Below are positions 1 through 6,082 of a DNA stretch of 8,083 nt, piece after piece. A program made the position numbers and the translations under genes. Every line of letters begins with the position of its first letter. Within the stretch, counting starts at the first letter, position 1. Source of the DNA: Burkholderiaceae bacterium (lineage in GTDB: Bacteria; Pseudomonadota; Gammaproteobacteria; Burkholderiales; Burkholderiaceae_C); NCBI GenBank assembly GCA_023260315.1, contig JALQVQ010000048.1:1-8083 (forward strand), given 5' to 3'. Below the pieces are notes generated by a model. It made no database searches. It was not told where the DNA came from and was given only the letters and a program-made list of their open reading frames with translations.

Positions 1-92
1 CAACGACCACCATCTACACGCACGTCGCACGCGAGCGCCTGCGGCAGCTTCACGCACAACATCACCCGCGTGGCGGTAGCCCCATCAGGTAG
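1..92 (+). CDS. xerD: Tyrosine recombinase XerD, C-terminal end only
   Basis: Codons in frame from base 3 read TTTIYTHVARERLRQLHAQ, then HHPRGGSPIR and a TAG stop at 90-92. This is the conserved end of XerD. It holds the nucleophilic tyrosine (codon 15-17, in the IYTHV motif) and the closing HHPRG. XerD acts with XerC at dif sites to resolve chromosome dimers. The ending fits XerD better than XerC, whose tail usually reads more like AHPRA after a different helix. Everything upstream, including the catalytic Arg/His residues, lies outside the window. The last 31 bases overlap the end of the convergent DUF455 gene. Confidence 0.85.
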   Translation, partial: TTTIYTHVARERLRQLHAQHHPRGGSPIR

Positions 93-913
93 TTGAGTTC
101 GATCTCAGTGAACCCCGCTTTTTTTCGAGCCGTCTCGTTGAAAGGGGGCTTCAGTTGAGGTGCGTCATGACGCTCAACCAGTACTTGGTAATGTGCGACG
201 GGGTCCAGCCCCGCGGACTCGCAAAGCACGTGGTACCAGTGGTTGCCGATGGCCACATGGCCGATCTCGTCGCGCAGAATGACATCCAAAATCGCGATGG
301 CGCTGTGGGCGTCGGGCGTGTCGATCCGTGCCAGTTTTTTCTGAATGATCGGCGTCGCGTCCAAGCCACGTGCCTCCAGCGTACGGGGTACCAACGCCAT
401 TCGAGCCGTGATGTCGTCGGCCGTTTTTTCGCACATCGCCCAAAGCCCATCATGAGCCGTGAAATCGCCGTAGTCCCAAGTATCGCCGGTGGGGTGGGGC
501 ATCTGCTGCAGATGCGCGCGCAGCATGGCGAAATGAGTGGACTCTTCGAAGGCGACGCGTAACCAGTCCGTGTAGTAACTTTCCGGCATGTTGGGGTAAC
601 GCCAGACGGCATCCAACGCGAGGTTGATGGCGTTGAATTCGATGTGGCAAATCGCGTGGATCAGTGCCGCCCGTCCCTCCACGGTAAACGGCGAGCGTGT
701 CGGTACAGCACCTGGTGCCACCAATTGCGGGCGTATGGGGCGCCCTGGAACCTGACAAACAGCGTCCGCGTGGGTGCTGTGTATCCGCTGAGACAGCTCG
801 TCACTTTTCCACGGGTGTGTGTTGGCCATCGACCAAAGTTGTGCCATCGCGGCAACTTTTTGACTGGGGTCGATCTGTATGAGGACGTCTAATGCGGCTT
901 CGCGAGGAGTCAT
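62..913 (-). CDS. DUF455 family ferritin-like protein
   Basis: This 283-residue protein matches the DUF455 family, whose members have a ferritin-like helical bundle. Carboxylate/histidine motifs typical of di-metal ferritin-like proteins are visible: E92 in HIEFNAINLAL, E123/E124 and H127 in FEESTHFAMLRAHL, and E216/H219 in LRDEIGHVAIGNHWY. The metal site is inferred from these, and the biochemical role of the family is not settled. No signal peptide or membrane segment is seen, so it should be cytoplasmic. The ATG at 911-913 is used. The purine run GAGGG lies directly against that ATG, which is too close for a normal ribosome-binding site, so the start is not certain. It is divergent from the carbonic anhydrase gene and converges on xerD, overlapping it by 31 bp. 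Confidence 0.85.
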   Translation of the reverse strand: MTPREAALDVLIQIDPSQKVAAMAQLWSMANTHPWKSDELSQRIHSTHADAVCQVPGRPIRPQLVAPGAVPTRSPFTVEGRAALIHAICHIEFNAINLALDAVWRYPNMPESYYTDWLRVAFEESTHFAMLRAHLQQMPHPTGDTWDYGDFTAHDGLWAMCEKTADDITARMALVPRTLEARGLDATPIIQKKLARIDTPDAHSAIAILDVILRDEIGHVAIGNHWYHVLCESAGLDPVAHYQVLVERHDAPQLKPPFNETARKKAGFTEIELNYLMGLPPRG

Positions 914-983
914 CCCTCAATTGTAGGTGTCGACGTCGGGGGTTGATGGCTTGTGGCAATATGCAAACTGACGTTAAAAAAGC

Positions 984-990
984 GGAAAGG
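984..990 (+). promoter_or_regulatory. Ribosome-binding site deciding the carbonic anhydrase start
   Basis: GGAAAGG lies 9 nt before the ATG at 1000. An in-frame ATG at 991 directly abuts it and could not use it, and the frame also stays open back to 892. The site therefore supports the start at 1000. Confidence 0.6.
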
Positions 991-999
991 ATGCGTGTT

Positions 1000-1548
1000 A
1001 TGGCACTTTATAAGTTGGGTGAGCACTCACCAAAATTGGACGCGACCGCCTGGGTTGCCGAGGGCGCTCATGTGATGGGCGACGTCGTGATGGGTCCACA
1101 CGCGAGCGTCTGGTACAACGCCGTTCTCCGCGGCGACACGTCGACGATCACGGTTGGCGAGAACAGTAACGTGCAGGACGGAAGCGTGCTGCATGCCGAC
1201 GAGGGTAAGCCCCTCACGATTGGCGCTAACGTCACAATTGGGCACATGGTCATGCTGCATGGCTGCACCATCGGCGATGGCTCTTTGATCGGCATTGGTG
1301 CGGTGGTACTCAATGATGCCGTGATTGGCCGCAACTGTATCGTGGGCGCAGGCTCCCTGGTCACAGAGGGAAAAACCTTCCCCGACAACAGCATGATCAT
1401 GGGGACGCCCGCTAAGGTGGTGCGTGAGTTGAGTCCCGAGCAGCGGGCGGGGCTGGCCCGAAGCGCCGCCAGTTATGTGGCCAATGCGCAGCATCACGCT
1501 GAAAATTTGACCCGCATCGACGCGCCTCGGCCAGACGTGAGAAAATGA
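1000..1548 (+). CDS. Gamma-class carbonic anhydrase family protein (YrdA/PaaY-like)
   Basis: The 182-residue product is a left-handed beta-helix protein of hexapeptide repeats (for example IGANVT, IGDGSL, IGRNCI, VGAGSL). The three zinc-ligand histidines of the gamma carbonic anhydrase fold are present: H65 in SVLHAD, and H82 and H87 in GHMVMLHGCTIG. The RGD at 44-46 and Q59 correspond to active-site residues of the archaeal enzyme Cam. Members form trimers with zinc or iron between subunits; some hydrate CO2 and many have unproven activity. The frame is open upstream to 892, but those codons (MRLREESSLNCRC...) look non-conserved and run into the divergent gene, so the ATG with a good Shine-Dalgarno was chosen. 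The length agrees with the family (about 175-185 aa). The protein is cytoplasmic, with no signal peptide. A strong terminator follows. Confidence 0.9.
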   Translation: MALYKLGEHSPKLDATAWVAEGAHVMGDVVMGPHASVWYNAVLRGDTSTITVGENSNVQDGSVLHADEGKPLTIGANVTIGHMVMLHGCTIGDGSLIGIGAVVLNDAVIGRNCIVGAGSLVTEGKTFPDNSMIMGTPAKVVRELSPEQRAGLARSAASYVANAQHHAENLTRIDAPRPDVRK

Positions 1549-1565
1549 CGGCTGGTTTGACGCTG

Positions 1566-1587
1566 AGCCCCTCTTTGGGGCTTTTTT
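1566..1587 (+). terminator. Rho-independent terminator after the carbonic anhydrase gene
   Basis: A perfect 6-bp stem AGCCCC/GGGGCT encloses the loop TCTTT and is followed by TTTTT. It starts 17 nt after the carbonic anhydrase stop codon. It ends only 23 nt before the hslO start, leaving little room for an hslO promoter downstream of it. Confidence 0.85.
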
Positions 1588-1595
1588 CTTGACGT

Positions 1596-1600
1596 TAAGG
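1596..1600 (+). promoter_or_regulatory. Ribosome-binding site deciding the hslO start
   Basis: TAAGG lies 10 nt before GTG 1611 but only 1 nt before the in-frame TTG at 1602. This favours the GTG, which also gives the family-typical N-terminus MSELQKFLF. Confidence 0.5.
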
Positions 1601-1610
1601 GTTGCACGAC

Positions 1611-2585
1611 GTGTCCGAGTTGCAGAAGTTTTTATTTGATGGTCTTCCCGTTCGTGGTGCGATCGTTCGGTTGGATGATGCTTGGGTCGCCATGCAGGCT
1701 GCGCGCGCGCAATCGGGCGGCTATCCGCCTGTGGTGACCCAATTGCTCGGTGAAATGACGGCGGCGGCCTTGCTCATGCAGGCCAACATCAAATTCAACG
1801 GTGCGGTGATTCTGCAAATTCAGGGGGATGGACCCGTGAAGCTTGCCGTGGTCGAGGTACAACCGGACTTTTCGGTGAGGGCGACCGCCAGCCTTCAGGG
1901 TGAGGTCCCCGCCGACGCCACCCTGACGCAGCTTGTCAACGTCAACAATGCGGGCCGTTGCGCCATCACACTTGACCCCAAAGATCGCCTGCCAGGGCAG
2001 CAGGCATACCAGGGTGTTGTTCCTTTATTTGATGACGATGGGCAGCCAATCGATGCATTTAGTGACATTTTGGCTCACTATATGCTCCAAAGTGAACAAT
2101 TGGATACCCGACTGGTGCTGGCGGCCAATGAGTCCATTGTCGCGGGACTCCTGGTTCAACGTCTGCCGGTGATGGGGGAGGGAAACATTGGGGCCTCAGA
2201 GATGGGAGTGACCAACGAGGATGGCATTGGCAAGAGCGAGGACTTCAACCGCATTTCAACCCTTGCAGCGAGCTTGAAGCAGTCAGAACTGCTCACGCTC
2301 GACACGGAGACCGTCTTGCACCGCCTGTTCTGGGATGAGTCGCTTGTTCGTTTTATGCCGACAGAAGGCGTCATTACGCCGCGATTTGCATGCAGTTGCT
2401 CGCATGAGCGCGTGAGTAACATGCTCAGAAACCTGGGCGTCGATGAGGTTGAGAGCATCATCGCGGACGAGGGCGCTGTCTCGGTGGGCTGTGAATTTTG
2501 TGGTGCGCAGTATCGCTTTGATCCGGTTGATGCGGCCCGTTTATTCGTCGACGGCGCAGCGCCATCAACCGACGCCCTCCAGTAA
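1611..2585 (+). CDS. hslO: Redox-regulated chaperone Hsp33
   Basis: Hsp33 is a cytoplasmic holdase. It is zinc-bound and inactive when reduced; oxidation and unfolding switch it on to protect proteins during combined heat and oxidative stress. The 324-residue product begins SELQKFLFDGLPVRG, the usual Hsp33 opening, and carries the central AHYMLQSEQ motif. The C-terminal redox switch is intact: C261-x-C263 (FACSCSHERV) and C294-x-x-C297 (GCEFCGAQY) form the four-cysteine zinc site. The GTG start at 1611 is preferred over TTG 1602 because of ribosome-binding-site spacing and family N-termini. It is the first gene of a compact cluster with the HAD hydrolase (11-nt gap) and DUF971. The length is somewhat greater than the E. 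coli protein (about 290 aa), as in other betaproteobacteria. Confidence 0.95.
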   Translation: MSELQKFLFDGLPVRGAIVRLDDAWVAMQAARAQSGGYPPVVTQLLGEMTAAALLMQANIKFNGAVILQIQGDGPVKLAVVEVQPDFSVRATASLQGEVPADATLTQLVNVNNAGRCAITLDPKDRLPGQQAYQGVVPLFDDDGQPIDAFSDILAHYMLQSEQLDTRLVLAANESIVAGLLVQRLPVMGEGNIGASEMGVTNEDGIGKSEDFNRISTLAASLKQSELLTLDTETVLHRLFWDESLVRFMPTEGVITPRFACSCSHERVSNMLRNLGVDEVESIIADEGAVSVGCEFCGAQYRFDPVDAARLFVDGAAPSTDALQ

Positions 2586-2596
2586 AAGCCCGATCC

Positions 2597-3250
2597 ATGA
2601 CCAACGCCCCATCGACCGCCGTCGTCTTTGACTTTGGCGGCGTCTTGTTCAACTGGCGCCCAGCCGATTTGTTGATGCAGTTGTTCCCGCATCGTGCCCC
2701 AGACATGGCGGCGTCGCAGGCGTTGGTGAAAGATATATTTCAAGGCCTCAGTCTCAATGCGGATTGGGCTGCTTTCGATCAAGGTCGAATTGAACCGGGG
2801 CCATTGGCGGAACAAATTGCGGGTCGTACCGGCTTGGCGGTTGCCGAGGTTCGTCACCTGATTGATGCCATTCCCGACCACTTAACGCCGAAGGCGGACA
2901 CCGTTGAGCTGTTGGGACGTTTGCACGATGGCGGCGTACCGTTGTATTTTTTGTCAAACATGCCTGCACCGTATGCACGCGAGCTCGAGGCGCGACATGC
3001 GTTTCTGAGCTACTTCGAGGCTGGTGTTTTTTCAGGCGATGTTGGAATCAGCAAGCCTGATCCCAATATCTACCACCGTGCCGTGGAGCGGGCGGGCCGT
3101 CCCGCGGAGCGGTTGATTTTTGTCGATGACTTGGAAGAGAACATCGGCGTCGCAACCGCCTTGGGTTGGTGCGGCGGTGTTGTCTTTAAAGATGCAGCCC
3201 AAGCCGCACGCGATCTGAAGGCGCTTGGCGTGTTGTTAACTGATGAGTGA
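2597..3250 (+). CDS. HAD-superfamily hydrolase, subfamily IA
   Basis: The 217-residue protein shows the four haloacid dehalogenase motifs. Motif I is VVFDFGGVLFNW with nucleophile D12; motif II is YFLSNM with S120; motif III is ISKPDPNIY with K153; motif IV is FVDDLEENI with D177/D178. The residue two after the nucleophile, usually the general acid/base Asp of DxD, is Gly14. This DFGGV form recurs in YihX-like and haloacid-dehalogenase-like members, so it is probably a subfamily trait rather than a defect. The helical cap lies between motifs I and II (about 20-95). The substrate cannot be told from sequence; sugar phosphate phosphatase is one possibility. It starts 11 nt after hslO without a clear Shine-Dalgarno, and its stop overlaps the DUF971 start, suggesting translational coupling. 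Confidence 0.88.
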   Translation: MTNAPSTAVVFDFGGVLFNWRPADLLMQLFPHRAPDMAASQALVKDIFQGLSLNADWAAFDQGRIEPGPLAEQIAGRTGLAVAEVRHLIDAIPDHLTPKADTVELLGRLHDGGVPLYFLSNMPAPYARELEARHAFLSYFEAGVFSGDVGISKPDPNIYHRAVERAGRPAERLIFVDDLEENIGVATALGWCGGVVFKDAAQAARDLKALGVLLTDE

Positions 3251-3650
3251 AGAGGTCAAGATGGTTCCAGAGAATTTAGTCATTCACCAGGCCAGTCGCG
3301 TGCTGGCGCTGTCCTATGCCAATGGTGAAGCCTTCGATATCCCCATTGAATTGATGCGGGTGTACTCGCCGTCGGCGGAGGTTCGTGGCCATGGACCCGG
3401 GCAGGAGGTGCTACAAAGTGGCAAGCGTAACGTCACCATTGTGAGCGTTCAACCGGTGGGTAACTATGCGATCCAACCGACCTTTAGTGACGGACACGAC
3501 AGCGGTCTGTTCAGTTGGGACTACCTCTATCAAATGGGGAAAACGCAGGCTGAATTGTGGGAGGCGTACGAGGCCCGTCTGTCTGCTGCGGGGCGCGGTC
3601 GCGACGACCCCATGCCGCCGGAGCAGCAGGGGAAGGCCTGCGGCAGTTGA
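3243..3650 (+). CDS. DUF971 protein (gamma-butyrobetaine hydroxylase-like N-terminal domain)
   Basis: The 135-residue product matches the DUF971 family strongly. Key stretches are IPIELMRVYSPSAEVRGHGP, NVTIVSVQPVGNYAIQPTFS and DGHDSGLFSWDYLYQMG. The domain is also found at the N-terminus of gamma-butyrobetaine hydroxylases, but here it stands alone, without the dioxygenase domain. Standalone members have been linked to iron-sulfur protein handling, but no function can be read from this sequence. The ATG at 3243 overlaps the HAD stop by 8 nt; an alternative ATG at 3261 has GAGGT just upstream, so the first six residues are uncertain. In many Burkholderiales I recall this gene being followed by ubiE; here a convergent DUF4399 gene comes next, 4 bp away. 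Confidence 0.9.
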   Translation: MSEEVKMVPENLVIHQASRVLALSYANGEAFDIPIELMRVYSPSAEVRGHGPGQEVLQSGKRNVTIVSVQPVGNYAIQPTFSDGHDSGLFSWDYLYQMGKTQAELWEAYEARLSAAGRGRDDPMPPEQQGKACGS

Positions 3651-3654
3651 TGGA

Positions 3655-4062
3655 TTAGGGCTTCGCGACGGTGATCCTGATCGTCTTGCTCATTTCAGGG
3701 CCATAAGACTGGTGGGCGCCGTTGGCGAATTGCAGTGTCAGGTGATAGTCGCCGGGTGTGAGATCCAGTGAGGTTTCGGTTTGCCCTTTGCCGAAGTGAA
3801 TGTGTTGGGCGTCAGCGGGTACGAGTTGCCCTGTTGGGATCGCGCCGCCGTTGATGATGATGTGGTGATGTCCCAACTCTGGGCTCATGTTACCGACGGG
3901 GCCAATTTTTTTCCCTGTTAGGCCGAACACAAGCTTGACCGGACTTTTGACCGTTTGGTTTTCAAGCGGTGACTCAAAAAACACGCTTGGCGTGACCGCA
4001 TGGGCGAGGACGGCGGTGGTCAGCAGGGCGCTGGCAATAGCGAGGCGATGCAATGGTTTCAT
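3655..4062 (-). CDS. Exported DUF4399 domain protein
   Basis: This is a 135-residue secreted protein. MKPLHRLAIASALLTTAVLA followed by HA is a Sec signal peptide with a likely cut after AHA (residue 22). The mature part is one DUF4399 domain with a beta-rich look and conserved histidine-rich stretches: ELGHHHIIING at 62-72, AQHIHFGKGQTE at 85-96, and a late YGPEMSKTI. The histidines could bind metal, but that is inference. The function of the family is unknown. The frame stays open to a GTG at 4098, but the ATG at 4060-4062 gives a clean signal peptide. The Shine-Dalgarno is weak. It lies downstream of the formate dehydrogenase operon on the same strand but is separated from it by a terminator, so it is probably its own transcription unit. 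Location is periplasmic. Confidence 0.85.
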   Translation of the reverse strand: MKPLHRLAIASALLTTAVLAHAVTPSVFFESPLENQTVKSPVKLVFGLTGKKIGPVGNMSPELGHHHIIINGGAIPTGQLVPADAQHIHFGKGQTETSLDLTPGDYHLTLQFANGAHQSYGPEMSKTIRITVAKP

Positions 4063-4116
4063 GGTTTTCTCGGAGGTTGAAAACCATGAATTTATCACCG
4101 AGCTCGAAATAAATAA

Positions 4117-4139
4117 ATCTTAAGTATTCATATTAAGAT
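4117..4139. repeat. 7-bp inverted repeat in the DUF4399 upstream region
   Basis: ATCTTAA and TTAAGAT are perfect inverted arms separated by 9 nt. The element lies 55-77 bp upstream of the DUF4399 ATG in the only AT-rich non-coding stretch of the bacterial part. It could be an operator overlapping a promoter, or chance in AT-rich DNA. No convincing -35/-10 pair with normal spacing was found. Confidence 0.35.
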
Positions 4140-4164
4140 CCAGAAAAATCGTCTTTCAGACAAC

Positions 4165-4192
4165 AAAAAAGCGACCCAAAGGTCGCCTTTTT
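4165..4192 (-). terminator. Rho-independent terminator of the formate dehydrogenase operon
   Basis: The stem GCGACC/GGTCGC (4171-4186) has a 4-nt loop, with an A-tract to the left (4165-4170) and a T-run to the right (4188-4192). On the - strand it gives a hairpin followed by six T, placed 20-odd nt after the gamma-subunit stop. It could work in both directions, but no + strand gene runs into it closely. Confidence 0.85.
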
Positions 4193-4211
4193 GTTTGTCG
4201 GTTACAGACAG

Positions 4212-5213
4212 TCAGCTTGCGCTGCGCTTCCCGCGGTGATCGCCACCGGCGTTCACATCGTCCAACCAGAGGCTGTGATGCTCTTTGGCCCAGCTCTCAT
4301 CCACGTAGCCAGAGGACATACCGTCGTATGCGCCCTCGGTACCGATGGAGCCGATATAGATGTGTCCGATGGACATCAATACGAACAGGGTCGCCGCCAC
4401 ACCGTGCACGATGTTGGCGAGCTGCATGGTGTCACGGGTGAAGTAATCGATGCCGGGAATGGTTGAGTTCAAGACCCATCCAGTCCACGACACCACGATC
4501 CCCAAGAACGTCACACCCGCCCAGAACCAGAGCTTCTCGCCGCCATTGAAACGGTGTGCAGCCCGCTTACCGCCACTCAGCAGCCACTTGATGTCATCAC
4601 CCGTAGGCATGTTGTCTCGGACGTAAACCAAGAACATCACGACCAATGAGATGGTGAACAGCGGACCAACCAAGTTGTGAATGTTTTTGAACACAAACAA
4701 CAGGGGGCCGTAAAGTGAACCACCAATGACAGGCAGCAAGAAGTAGCGGCCCCACATGATGAAGATACCCGTGATCGCCAGCGCAATGAAGGTAATGGCG
4801 ACAGCCCAGTGAGAGTAACGTTCGACCAATGTGAAGCGCTTTACCAACTTGCCTGATTTAGCCTCTTTCAGCTTGATCGGGCCACGGATGGCAAAGAACA
4901 TGGCGACGCCCGCCAGTGCCAACGACAGCAGCCAACCGCCATAAACGGTGATGACACCGTTACGGACGAGACGCCATTCTTGACCACTGGTTTGAATCAG
5001 GACCCCCGCCTCGGGCGTCTTGATTGCGCTGTAATGTTCCGTTGGTTCATTAACAGCGCGCCATACCGGTGCGTTGTTACTGGGTTGCGTGGCTTCCCGC
5101 GCCACTTGCGCTGCTGCATCGTTGTCTGCGGCGTGGGCACCAATGGTGCCCAAACCAAGCAAGACTCCGAGCAAAACCGCGCGCACCCATGCGGTCATGT
5201 TTGCTACCGTCAT
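4212..5213 (-). CDS. fdoI: Formate dehydrogenase gamma subunit (cytochrome b)
   Basis: The 333-residue membrane subunit takes electrons from the iron-sulfur subunit and passes them through two b haems to quinone. An N-terminal signal-like segment (11-28, ending GAHA) is followed by a periplasmic stretch to about 84. Hydrophobic segments follow near 88-109, 134-154, 171-198, 227-248 and 267-291. Likely haem-ligand histidines are H135 (RYSHW), H179 (NIHNLVG), H270 (IVHGVAA) and H284 (IGHIYIG), in the usual places for the FdnI/FdoI family. It is longer than E. coli FdnI/FdoI (about 215 aa) mainly because of the N-terminal signal and extra helix, as in the TIGR01583-type gamma subunits. The ATG overlaps the lipoprotein stop (ATGA), indicating translational coupling; a second in-frame ATG at 5198 has a poorer upstream site. 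The symbol follows E. coli usage. Confidence 0.93.
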   Translation of the reverse strand: MTVANMTAWVRAVLLGVLLGLGTIGAHAADNDAAAQVAREATQPSNNAPVWRAVNEPTEHYSAIKTPEAGVLIQTSGQEWRLVRNGVITVYGGWLLSLALAGVAMFFAIRGPIKLKEAKSGKLVKRFTLVERYSHWAVAITFIALAITGIFIMWGRYFLLPVIGGSLYGPLLFVFKNIHNLVGPLFTISLVVMFLVYVRDNMPTGDDIKWLLSGGKRAAHRFNGGEKLWFWAGVTFLGIVVSWTGWVLNSTIPGIDYFTRDTMQLANIVHGVAATLFVLMSIGHIYIGSIGTEGAYDGMSSGYVDESWAKEHHSLWLDDVNAGGDHRGKRSAS

Positions 5214-5434
5214 AGTGATTTAGACCTTACATAGTCGTTTTGACCCTGTGCGCGGTTCTTGAGTGCTTTGTCCCAGCTTGCCTTGTCACCAGACGTCCAG
5301 CCGCTGCTGCCATCAACGTAATTGTTGTTGGCTGTGGCGGAGGATGCTTGGTCGGCCTTCGCGCCGGTGGCTTGCTGCGAGCAACCTGCCACCACGAGCG
5401 CTGCCGCTGCGATTGCCAATGTGATGAGTTTCAT
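5210..5434 (-). CDS. Small lipoprotein encoded inside the formate dehydrogenase operon
   Basis: The 74-residue product begins MKLITLAIAAAALVVAGC, a clear lipoprotein signal with lipobox VAGC and acylated Cys18. Serine at +2 predicts outer-membrane sorting by the Lol rule. The mature 57 residues are hydrophilic: a Ala/Ser/Asn-rich linker (about 20-44), then GWTSGDKASWDKALKNRAQG with two Trp and a charged end. I do not recognise a named family. The gene is real: it has a strong Shine-Dalgarno, starts 15 nt after the beta-subunit stop, and its TGA overlaps the gamma-subunit ATG. The position suggests a role in assembling, anchoring or stabilising the complex, but this is inference from context. 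Confidence 0.85.
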   Translation of the reverse strand: MKLITLAIAAAALVVAGCSQQATGAKADQASSATANNNYVDGSSGWTSGDKASWDKALKNRAQGQNDYVRSKSL

Positions 5435-5440
5435 AATCGG

Positions 5441-5446
5441 CTCCTT
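5441..5446 (-). promoter_or_regulatory. Strong Shine-Dalgarno of the lipoprotein gene
   Basis: AAGGAG on the - strand, 6 nt before the ATG at 5434, is the best ribosome-binding site in the operon. It supports both the reality and the start of this small gene. Confidence 0.75.
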
Positions 5447-5449
5447 TTA

Positions 5450-6064
5450 TTACGCAGCAGGCTTGCCGCCGTAAGCGGTGCCCCAACCAAACAAGTTTGC
5501 GCCGGCCTCTTTACCGTTCGCCTGACGCATGGTCACGCGGTTACGGAAAATGTCGGAAATGACGTCACCATCACCGCCCAAGAGCGCTTTGGTTGAGCAC
5601 ATTTCTGCACAGGCAGGCAGTTTGCCTTCTGACAGGCGGTTACGGCCATATTTTTCGTATTCCGCTTGTGAGCCGTTTTCTTCAGGGCCGCCCGCACAGA
5701 ACGTGCACTTGTCCATCTTGCCGCGCATACCAAAGGTTGACGACTGAGGGAACTGGGGAGCGCCGAAGGGGCAGGCGTAAGAGCAGTAGCCGCAGCCAAT
5801 ACAGACGTCTTTGTCGTGCAGCACGACGCCTTCGTCAGTTTTGTAGAAGCATTGGACAGGGCAAACCGCCATACACGGCGCGTCAGCACAGTGCATGCAC
5901 GCCACTGAAATGGATTTTTCAGCGCCCACCTCACCGTCATTGATGGTGACCACGCGGCGTCGGTTGACGCCCCATGGCACGTCATGCTCAGCCTTACAGG
6001 CTGTGACGCAACCGTTACATTCGATACACCGTTCGGTATCGCAGATGAATTTCATTTGTGCCAT
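5450..6064 (-). CDS. fdh3B: Formate dehydrogenase iron-sulfur (beta) subunit, FDH3 type
   Basis: The 204-residue ferredoxin-like subunit carries electrons from the catalytic subunit to cytochrome b. Sixteen cysteines fall in four groups: C13/C16/C19/C23 (CIECNGCVTAC), C56/C59/C64/C68 (CMHCADAPCMAVC), C88/C91/C94/C98 (CIGCGYCSYAC) and C120/C123/C152/C156. This is enough for four [4Fe-4S] clusters. An extra Cys72 follows the second group. It lacks the C-terminal membrane anchor of E. coli FdnH/FdoH (about 290-300 aa), which marks it as the shorter FDH3-like type. It has no signal peptide, so it probably travels with a Tat-exported alpha subunit (inference). AGGAG at 6074-6078 is 9 nt before the ATG. 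It is 18 nt after fdhA and 15 nt before the lipoprotein gene. Confidence 0.95.
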   Translation of the reverse strand: MAQMKFICDTERCIECNGCVTACKAEHDVPWGVNRRRVVTINDGEVGAEKSISVACMHCADAPCMAVCPVQCFYKTDEGVVLHDKDVCIGCGYCSYACPFGAPQFPQSSTFGMRGKMDKCTFCAGGPEENGSQAEYEKYGRNRLSEGKLPACAEMCSTKALLGGDGDVISDIFRNRVTMRQANGKEAGANLFGWGTAYGGKPAA

Positions 6065-6082
6065 TACTGGGTGCTCCTGAGC

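Noticed and set aside
155..562. 135-codon + strand open frame starting at an ATG.
   Set aside because: It lies entirely antisense to the DUF455 gene, whose family match is clear. Its protein has no recognisable motif and no supporting ribosome-binding context.
943..971. TTGATG as a -35 box for the carbonic anhydrase gene.
   Set aside because: No acceptable -10 box lies 16-18 bp downstream; the nearest TATGCA is only about 11 bp away.
892..999. N-terminal extension of the carbonic anhydrase to 218 residues.
   Set aside because: The extra codons are not family-like and overlap the divergent gene's start. The ATG at 1000 has a good Shine-Dalgarno and gives the usual length.
1027..1497. 156-codon - strand open frame.
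   Set aside because: It is the shadow of the carbonic anhydrase gene; no motif of its own, and the sense frame has the zinc histidines and hexapeptide repeats.
2156..2881. 241-codon - strand open frame, long enough to look like a gene.
   Set aside because: It is antisense across the hslO end, the gap and the HAD start, all of which carry intact family motifs. Its product is Arg/Ser-rich and patternless, as expected of a shadow frame in GC-rich DNA.
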